Source: Actinomycetota bacterium | Lineage (GTDB): Bacteria; Actinomycetota; Thermoleophilia; Miltoncostaeales; Miltoncostaeaceae | Assembly: GCA_020636905.1 (NCBI GenBank) | Contig: JACJWX010000012.1 | Span: forward strand, 38,802-102,801 | Length of the DNA: 64,000 nt | Direction: 5' to 3' | Part shown: piece by piece, positions 57,692-64,000 of the stretch | How the letters are laid out: the number at the start of each line of letters is the position of its first letter | How positions within the stretch are numbered: the first letter of the stretch is position 1 | Position numbers and translations under genes: made by a program | The notes under the pieces: generated by a model | Seen by the model: the letters and a program-made list of their open reading frames with translations, nothing else | What the model was told of the DNA's origin: nothing | Databases searched by the model: none

Positions 57692-58423
57692 GTGGATGCT
57701 GCCGCGAACCTCCAACCCACCCCTCCCGGGGACGGGCTTTCGCAGGCGCGTGATCTGCTGCTGCTGGCCTCGGAGGAACTCCGCGGCCCGCTGACGTCGG
57801 TGTCCGGATACCTCCAGGTCCTGCTGGACGGCGAGGTGGGTGGACTCGATCCGGGGCAGGAACGCGTCGCCGAGATCGCGGCACGCAACGCCGGTCGCAT
57901 GGAGCGCCTGCTCGACAGCCTCATCGTCGTCTCGCACCTGCAGGCAGGCACCGGCGAGGTCCGCGCCATCCCGATGGCCGATCTGGTTCGCCGGACCGTG
58001 GACCGGCTGGGGCCGAGGGCGAGCAACCGGGGCATTCATCTCGGTCTCGGCGTCGGTACGGATGAACTCGTGATGGCCGACCGGTTGGCCGTCGAACAGG
58101 CGGTGGAGTCGATGATCGACCACGCGATGACGTTCTCGTCGGGTGGCGGGACCGTCGACGTCATCGTCCGTGAGGAACTCGACGAGATCGTCGTCGACGT
58201 CCACGACGACGGCGTGCCCCTCGAGTCCGAGCATCTCCACCAGGTCTTCGCCGGCCGGTTCGCATCCGCGGTGGCCGGCCCGCGGGTCCTGCTGGGATCC
58301 CGTCTGGAGCTGTTCATGGTGCGCCTGGTGGCGGAGGCACACGGCGGTTCGGTGGCCGCGGACATCACGTCTGACGGGCGGAGCCACCTCATGATGCGCC
58401 TCCCGCGGGTCGCCACCGCCTGA
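57692..58423 (+). CDS. Degenerate (pseudo-) histidine kinase
   Basis: 243 residues, soluble, with no membrane or sensor domain. The dimerisation helix reads LLLLASEELRGPLTSVSGYLQVLL. In kinases the H-box is SHELRTPLT, so the phospho-accepting His is Glu28 here. The ATPase half is also eroded: the N-box is AVEQAVESMIDHAMTFSS, without the usual Asn, and the G1 box is HDDGVPLE rather than DxGxG. It is unlikely to autophosphorylate. A scaffold or regulator of another kinase is possible. GTG start. It lies between mazG and eno. Confidence 0.78.
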   Translation: MDAAANLQPTPPGDGLSQARDLLLLASEELRGPLTSVSGYLQVLLDGEVGGLDPGQERVAEIAARNAGRMERLLDSLIVVSHLQAGTGEVRAIPMADLVRRTVDRLGPRASNRGIHLGLGVGTDELVMADRLAVEQAVESMIDHAMTFSSGGGTVDVIVREELDEIVVDVHDDGVPLESEHLHQVFAGRFASAVAGPRVLLGSRLELFMVRLVAEAHGGSVAADITSDGRSHLMMRLPRVATA

Positions 58424-58547
58424 CCGGCGTCGGTCGGCCCGACCCGGCGATCAGCGCGGACGGTCCACCCCCGAAACCGGCCCCGGTTGGACCGGGACCC
58501 CTGGGCTAGTATCGCGGCATCGCGACCAACATCTCCCGGGGAAGCCC

Positions 58548-59819
<1,272 letters not shown>

Positions 59820-59838
59820 GCCTCGCGGCGAGGATGAC

Positions 59839-59865
59839 GGGCCCCGGGGCAGGACCCTGGGGCCC
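59839..59865 (+). terminator. GC hairpin after eno
   Basis: GGGCCCC/GGGGCCC arms around a 13-base loop (with an alternative CCCCGGG/CCCTGGGG pairing), about 20 bases after the stop. No U-tract. Confidence 0.5.
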
Positions 59866-59897
59866 GACCGCCAACCGAGTCTGCAACGGGCCCCGCG

Positions 59898-60194
59898 GTG
59901 GGGCCTCGGACCCGGAGCCCTCGCCTGCGCCCGCCTCGCACCGTCATCCTCGCTGGTTTGCTGACCGCACTGGCGCTCGGTTACATCGGGCCGATCAACG
60001 CGTATCTCTCCCAGCGGGCCGAACTGCACGCCCAGCAGTCGGGGCTGGACCGCCTGGAGGCGCGGCACCGGTCGCTGAACGCGCAGCTGGCCGCGCTGGA
60101 ACGCAACGACGTCCTCGAAGCCCGCGCGCGCACCCTCGGCCTGGTGAAGCCCGGCGAGCGCGCGTTCGTCATCAAGTTCCCGCCGGCGGAGTAG
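59898..60194 (+). CDS. FtsB/DivIC-family septum formation initiator
   Basis: 98 residues. A short basic cytoplasmic head, one membrane helix (TVILAGLLTALALGYI), an extracellular coiled coil (RAELHAQQSGLDRLEARHRSLNAQLAALE), and a small C-terminal motif ARTLGLVKPGERAFVIKFP typical of DivIC/FtsB. Such proteins join FtsL and FtsQ in the divisome. The GTG start has no clear ribosome site. The eno-ftsB/divIC-DUF501 order is common in Actinobacteria. Confidence 0.85.
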   Translation: MGPRTRSPRLRPPRTVILAGLLTALALGYIGPINAYLSQRAELHAQQSGLDRLEARHRSLNAQLAALERNDVLEARARTLGLVKPGERAFVIKFPPAE

Positions 60195-60242
60195 CCGCCG
60201 GACGCCGGGGCGGTGCGGGTGGCTCCTGAGGTGGGGAGCGGT

Positions 60243-60710
60243 ATGCCCGGCGACGTCGACCGCGACGCCGTCGTCGCGTTGCTCGGCCGGACGCCGTTCA
60301 CCGACTATCGGATCGCGGTCCGCTGCCCCCACGGCGGCCCGGCGATCCTCGAGAACACCCCCATCGACCTGCGCGGTCGACCGTTCCCCACCAGGTACTG
60401 GCTCGCCTGTCGCGCGCTCGGTGAAGCGGTGAGTCGGCTGGAGGCGGCCGGCGGCGTCCGCGACCTGGAGCGGGATCCCGACCTGGCCGAGGCGCTGGCC
60501 GCCACGAACGCGCGCCACCGCGAACTCCACGCCGGCCGGAACATCGGCGGCACCGCCGATCCGCTGCGGCCCAAGTGCCTCCACGCACATCTCGCCTTCG
60601 GGCTTGCCACGGGCGGCAACCCGGTGTCGGATTGGATCCTGGAGCGGTCGGGCGCCGGGTGGCCCGACCACTGTTGTGTCCCCGAGGAGGCGTCCCGTGG
60701 CGATCAGTGA
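60243..60710 (+). CDS. DUF501 family protein
   Basis: 155 residues; a conserved actinobacterial family usually found next to enolase and FtsB. Recognisable blocks are RCPHGGPAILENTP, TRYWLACRALGEAVSRLEAAGGV and RPKCLHAHLAFGLATGGNPVSDWI. Conserved Cys and His residues suggest a metal site, but no activity is established. GGGGAG five bases before the ATG supports the start over the GTG at 60213. Confidence 0.88.
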   Translation: MPGDVDRDAVVALLGRTPFTDYRIAVRCPHGGPAILENTPIDLRGRPFPTRYWLACRALGEAVSRLEAAGGVRDLERDPDLAEALAATNARHRELHAGRNIGGTADPLRPKCLHAHLAFGLATGGNPVSDWILERSGAGWPDHCCVPEEASRGDQ

Positions 60711-61026
60711 GGCCGAGATCGACGCCGCGCGCTTCTCCTGGGAGGAGGGTGTGCGACGGCTCGACACCGCTCGATCCGGAAACGGGGCGCTGCGCGAACG
60801 CCTGGTCGAGGCGACCATGACCGAGCTCAGGCGGCGCGTCGGCGTCAGATTCATGCTGGCGGATCTCGCGGCGGCCTATCGCGACGCGTCGAACTGGTTC
60901 GAGCCGCTGGCGCGCGACGTGGCACCGGGCCAGCCCGACATGTGGAACCAGGCCGTCGTGCTCGATGCGGCGTTCGGTCGCTATGCGCGACTCGCGGGCG
61001 ACGCACCCGGACGGGGGCGGCGCTGA
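60697..61026 (+). CDS. Small hypothetical protein
   Basis: 109 residues, helical: AISEAEIDAARFSWEEGVRRLD, LVEATMTELRRRVGVRFMLADLAAAYRDASNWFE and MWNQAVVLDAAFGRYARLAG. No family recognised. GTG start with GAGGAGG seven bases upstream, inside the end of DUF501, so it belongs to that operon. Two aromatic-rich helices (WFEPLA, MWNQAV) look conserved. Confidence 0.65.
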   Translation: MAISEAEIDAARFSWEEGVRRLDTARSGNGALRERLVEATMTELRRRVGVRFMLADLAAAYRDASNWFEPLARDVAPGQPDMWNQAVVLDAAFGRYARLAGDAPGRGRR

Positions 61027-61073
61027 GCTCGGCCGGACGTCCATCCCGGCGCCCCGGTCCGAGAAAGGTGACC

Positions 61074-61217
61074 ATGTCGATGGCCGTCCTGATGGCCGCC
61101 GTGGCCCTCCTCATCGGGATCGCGCTCGGCTACACCGCCCGAACGGGTGAACCACCGCCTCCGGTGCAGACCATCGAACGCGAAGTGCCGGTGGTCACGG
61201 TCCCCGTGGAGCCGTAA
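61074..61217 (+). CDS. Tiny membrane protein
   Basis: 47 residues: one helix (MSMAVLMAAVALLIGIALGYTA), then a Pro/Val-rich tail. AAAGGTG precedes the ATG. It is short and unrecognised. A single-pass peptide in the DUF501 operon is plausible but unproven. Confidence 0.45.
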   Translation: MSMAVLMAAVALLIGIALGYTARTGEPPPPVQTIEREVPVVTVPVEP

Positions 61218-61395
61218 CAGCCCCGAGGCGCCCGTCGATGTCGGGCAGTGCCGCGTCCGACTCAGCCGTTGCCCGAGGGCGAACCGTGCCATGCGCGGTG
61301 TGCCCCCGGGACACGGATTCTCCGGTCCGGTGATCCACCGGGAGGGGTCGTCCGTTGAACAGGGTGTACCCACACCCAACGGAAGGACCGGGTTC

Positions 61396-62088
61396 ATGAG
61401 GCTCAAACGGACAATGGCAGTACTGGCGTGCTCCACGGTGGCGTTCGGCGCCGCGGCATGCGGTTCGAACGACTCCGCCGCCGCCGACCGGGCCACCGAC
61501 ACCATGGCCATGGGCAGCACGATGACCGAGACGCACATGCACACGACGGCGGCCGCGGCCGATCTCCGCGTCACGCTCGACCGCCTGCTCGGTGAACACG
61601 CCATGCTGGCCGTGTTCGCCATGCAGAAGGGCGTCGACGGCGATGCTGACTTCGACGCGATCGCCGCGGCGCTCGATCAGAACACGGTCGACCTCGGCGC
61701 GGCGATCGGTTCGGTGTACGGGCCCGAGGCCGAGAAGGGATTCCTGAAGCTCTGGCGCGCCCATGTCGGCTTCTTCGTCGACTACACCGTCGCAACCGCG
61801 AAGGGTGACACCGCCGGGCAGAAGCAGGCGATCAAGAACCTGGACGGCTACCGGGCCGGCTTTGCGGGCTTCCTCGCGCAGGCCAACCCGAACATCCAGG
61901 CCGAACCGATCGCGGCGGGTCTCCAGATGCACGTGCGCCAGCTCACCACGGCACTCACGACCTACAAGTCCGGTAAGTACGACCTGGCATACAAGCGCGT
62001 GCGGGAGGCGTACGGGCACATGTTCATGACGGGCGATACGCTCGCGGCGGCGATTGCCGCGCAATACCCGGAGCGGTTCGGCGGGTGA
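61396..62088 (+). CDS. Lipoprotein with Met/His-rich N-terminus
   Basis: 230 residues. Lipobox AFGAAACG, then a short Met/His-rich stretch (MAMGSTMTETHMHT) that could bind copper or another soft metal. The helical body contains LRVTLDRLLGEHAMLAVFAMQKGV, FLKLWRAHVGFFVDYTVATAKG and YDLAYKRVREAYGHMFMTGDTL. Two near-repeated four-helix units are suggested. The family is not one I can name. It sits upstream of an ECF sigma/anti-sigma pair but is separated from them by a strong hairpin. Confidence 0.7.
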   Translation: MRLKRTMAVLACSTVAFGAAACGSNDSAAADRATDTMAMGSTMTETHMHTTAAAADLRVTLDRLLGEHAMLAVFAMQKGVDGDADFDAIAAALDQNTVDLGAAIGSVYGPEAEKGFLKLWRAHVGFFVDYTVATAKGDTAGQKQAIKNLDGYRAGFAGFLAQANPNIQAEPIAAGLQMHVRQLTTALTTYKSGKYDLAYKRVREAYGHMFMTGDTLAAAIAAQYPERFGG

Positions 62089-62094
62089 CGCGTC

Positions 62095-62125
62095 CGGCCG
62101 GGAGGGACTGCGACCCTCCCGGCCG
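62095..62125 (+). terminator. Strong hairpin between the lipoprotein and sigma genes
   Basis: 12-bp perfect stem CGGCCGGGAGGG/CCCTCCCGGCCG with a 7-base loop, six bases after the lipoprotein stop. No U-tract. Confidence 0.65.
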
Positions 62126-62140
62126 CGCGACCTGGAAACG

Positions 62141-62749
62141 ATGGTGACCCGGGACGGACGGATGGGACTGCGGCGAACAGGGAGACCGGCGGAGAACCTC
62201 GCCGATGAGGATCTGATCAGGCTCGTGGGTGACGGGGACGAGGACGCCTTCGCGCTGCTCTACGACCGCCATTCGGTGGCCGCGTACTCACTCGCCGTCC
62301 GGATGCTCGGCGATCGCGAGAGCGCCGAGGACGTCGTTCAGGACGCGTTCCTGGCCGTTTACCGATCGGCGCGCACGTACACGCCCGGCCGCGCGTCGGT
62401 GCGCAGCTGGCTCCTCGCGATGGTGCGGAACCGCGGCATCGATCGGATCCGCACGGCGCGGGCCATCACTCGGCGCCAGCAGCGCCTCGAGAGCGAGGCG
62501 GCGGTCGCCCAGTCCCGCGACACCCAGGCGGTCGCCATGGAACGAGCCATCGGTAGCGATGTCCGGTCACGGCTCGACGACCTTCCCGGCGAACAGGCCG
62601 CCGCGCTGAAACTCGCCTACTACGGGGGCTTCAGCCACTCCGAGATCGCCCAGTTCCTCGAAGTGCCCGTTGGTACGGTGAAAGGGCGGATACGTCTGGG
62701 CCTGCACGGGTTGAGGGCTCGTGTGGGCGAACCTGGAGGCGGTGAATGA
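62141..62749 (+). CDS. ECF-type RNA polymerase sigma factor
   Basis: 202 residues. Region 2 is DEDAFALLYDRHSVAAYSLAVRMLGDRESAEDVVQDAFLAVYR. Region 4 is LPGEQAAALKLAYYGGFSHSEIAQFLEVPVGTVKGRIRLGLHGLR. The spacing without region 3 is typical of ECF (group 4) factors. The next gene, overlapping by ATGA, encodes an RskA-like anti-sigma, giving a standard on/off pair. Which ATG is used is uncertain (62141 or 62162). The regulon is unknown; the lipoprotein just upstream is a candidate target. Confidence 0.9.
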   Translation: MVTRDGRMGLRRTGRPAENLADEDLIRLVGDGDEDAFALLYDRHSVAAYSLAVRMLGDRESAEDVVQDAFLAVYRSARTYTPGRASVRSWLLAMVRNRGIDRIRTARAITRRQQRLESEAAVAQSRDTQAVAMERAIGSDVRSRLDDLPGEQAAALKLAYYGGFSHSEIAQFLEVPVGTVKGRIRLGLHGLRARVGEPGGGE

Positions 62750-63453
62750 ACCCCGATGCGAACGACCTGCAGGATCGGATCGCCGCGCTGGCACTGGGGA
62801 TCGCGTCGGACGAGGACCGGGCCATGCTCGAGGAACTCGCCCTGGCCGATCCGTCGATCTCCCGCGAGATCGAAGCGGCGCGCGCCGCGGTGGACGTGAT
62901 GGCTCACGACGTGCCGGTCTGCGAACCGCCTCCGGAGCTCCGGGCGCGACTGCTCGCCGAGGTGCGCCCCGTGGCGTCGGTGATCCCCCTCTCCTCGGCA
63001 CGTGATCGGGTCGCCGGCGATCCGAACCGGCGCCGCTGGGCCTGGCCCGCCGTCGCGGCGGTGCTCGCCATGCTGGTCGTCGGTCTCGTCGGCTGGAACC
63101 TGACCCTGCGGGGTGACACCGCGCCCGGCGATCCGGACGTGGCGAGCGTGGCCGTCGCCGCGACCGCGTCGGCCCCGGGTGCGACCGGCCGGGTGGTGAT
63201 CGTGAAGGACGGCACCCTCGCTGTGGTGACGCTCGACGGTTTGCCGGCCGCGGGACCGGGCGAGGGTCATGAGCTCTGGGTCCTGCGGGCCGGTGTGCCG
63301 ACCTCCGCCGGGTTCCTCCGGCCGCTTCCGGGCGGGGCGTTCGTCGGGGTCGCGACCGATCTCGACGGTGTCGACCAGGTGGCCGTCACGATCGAGCCGC
63401 GGGGGAACACCGCGGCCCCCACGGGGGCACCGCTGGTGGCCGCCAACATCTGA
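62746..63453 (+). CDS. RskA-family anti-sigma factor
   Basis: 235 residues. A cytoplasmic helical domain for sigma binding (DLQDRIAALALGIASDEDRAMLEELALADPSI), one membrane helix (AWPAVAAVLAMLVVGLVGW) at about 97-117, and an extracellular RskA C-domain (IVKDGTLAVVTLDGLPAAGPGEGHELWVLR, GFLRPLPGG, VAVTIEPRGNTAAPTGAPLVA). No zinc HxxxCxxC motif is seen. Signal-dependent proteolysis normally releases the sigma factor (family knowledge). Confidence 0.9.
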   Translation: MNPDANDLQDRIAALALGIASDEDRAMLEELALADPSISREIEAARAAVDVMAHDVPVCEPPPELRARLLAEVRPVASVIPLSSARDRVAGDPNRRRWAWPAVAAVLAMLVVGLVGWNLTLRGDTAPGDPDVASVAVAATASAPGATGRVVIVKDGTLAVVTLDGLPAAGPGEGHELWVLRAGVPTSAGFLRPLPGGAFVGVATDLDGVDQVAVTIEPRGNTAAPTGAPLVAANI

Positions 63454-63506
63454 GGTCGGCCGAGGGCCGGGGGAGCAGGGCGGACCCCGGCCCGGAGTGC
63501 CGCGTC

Positions 63507-64000
63507 TCAGCCCGCTCCGCGCCCCGATATCGGCGCCGTCCACAGCGCATCGAAGGCGGGGTGATGGGATTCGCCCCGCTCGATCAGCGCGTGGACTTCC
63601 GGGAGCGCCGCCCGGTTGATGAACACGTGGCGTTGGCCGACGTTGCGCTTTTCGCCCAGAAGGCCGGCGCGGACGAGCGCTTCGCCCACCTCGAGGGCCG
63701 CATGGCGCTGATCCGCGGGCGCGCCGCGGTAGAGGTGGTCGAACTCGGTGTGGTGTCCGGGCCCCACCTTCCCGGTGCGGAGCAGGCGCTGGAGCACCCG
63801 CCGGGCGTGACGTCGGTTCGGGCAGGGATCGTCGGCGATGCTCGGCGGCTCGGGGGCGGCCGCCGGCGGTGGCGCCGCCGGGGCGGCGAACGCGCCCATC
63901 TCGCGGAGCTGGGGCGCGAGGTCCGGTCCGACGCTCCGGTCGTCCAGCGGGTGCCCGTGGCGGAGGAGGGTGAGCGCGACATCGAGCGGATGCGCGTCGA
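63507..64000 (-). CDS. Hypothetical protein, 5'-truncated by the window edge
   Basis: The frame is open from the stop at 63507 to the end of the window, so the N-terminus is outside (read on the minus strand it begins DAHPLDVALTLLRHGHPLDD). The visible 160 residues have an Ala/Pro linker (AAPAAPPPAAAPEPP) followed by a His/Arg-rich alpha/beta region: NRRHARRVLQRLLRTGKVGPGHHTEFDHLYRG and KRNVGQRHVFINRAALPEVHALIERGE. No family is recognised. It converges with the RskA gene. Confidence 0.6.
   Translation of the reverse strand, partial: DAHPLDVALTLLRHGHPLDDRSVGPDLAPQLREMGAFAAPAAPPPAAAPEPPSIADDPCPNRRHARRVLQRLLRTGKVGPGHHTEFDHLYRGAPADQRHAALEVGEALVRAGLLGEKRNVGQRHVFINRAALPEVHALIERGESHHPAFDALWTAPISGRGAG

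Overview
The window is a dense, GC-rich stretch (roughly 70% GC by eye) of a Gram-positive-type chromosome. DUF2469, DUF501, CarD, PspAA/PspAB and the absence of outer-membrane genes point to Actinomycetota. The gene order and the SigH-like sigma factor beside rlmB suggest the class Thermoleophilia (Solirubrobacterales-like); that placement is inference, not a search result. Genes are packed into operons, with stop and start codons often overlapping as ATGA or GTGA.

Layout. 1-9.2 kb: mixed accessory and housekeeping genes, including HxlR and TetR regulators, an acetyltransferase, a PH-domain membrane protein, a polyprenyl diphosphate synthase, an AT-hook-like regulator with palindromic upstream DNA, a rhomboid protease, an ornithine carbamoyltransferase-like enzyme, a diguanylate cyclase and a PAP2 phosphatase. 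9.2-20.1 kb: tlpA-like, tilS, hpt, ftsH, folP, folB-folK fusion, DUF2469, coaX, dus, greA, lysS and a lone receiver. 20.1-20.9 kb: a 164-bp inverted-repeat element, a cysteine-free S18 and a tiny zinc-ribbon protein. 21.1-26.9 kb: clpC, radA, carD and a PIN-TRAM (YacL-like) gene. 26.9-28.9 kb: AraC regulator, glyoxalase-like protein, DUF72. 28.9-33.9 kb: ispD, PHP phosphatase, ispF, cysS, rlmB and a SigH-like sigma factor. 34.1-37.1 kb: a phage-shock/membrane-stress module (pspA, pspAA, a small membrane protein, pspAB, htpX). 37-40 kb: small proteins and a long Thr/Pro/Ala-rich surface protein. 39.9-45.1 kb: a DnaQ/GIY-YIG fusion nuclease, trpS, mutY with a separate mutT-like gene, and phoU. 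45.2-47.4 kb: a cobalamin riboswitch driving two secreted proteins. 48.9-60.2 kb: tRNA-Gln(UUG), glmU, prs, pth, mfd, a PrsA/SurA-like foldase, mazG, a degenerate histidine kinase, eno and ftsB/divIC. 60.2-64 kb: DUF501, small proteins, a lipoprotein, an ECF sigma/RskA anti-sigma pair and a truncated gene at the edge.

Much of the gene order parallels the origin-proximal part of Bacillus subtilis (tilS-hpt-ftsH, fol genes-dus-lysS, clpC-radA-x-yacL-ispD-ispF-cysS-rlmB-sigH, glmU-prs-pth-mfd-mazG-divIC), with carD standing where Bacillus has disA.

The most interesting locus is the B12-riboswitch operon. Its first gene carries a DUF4430-type domain, the fold of the C-terminal beta domain of animal intrinsic factor and transcobalamin. 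The second looks like an alpha/alpha-toroid protein of the terpene-cyclase/transcobalamin type. Both have signal peptides, so together they look like a two-subunit, secreted, transcobalamin-like B12-capture system.
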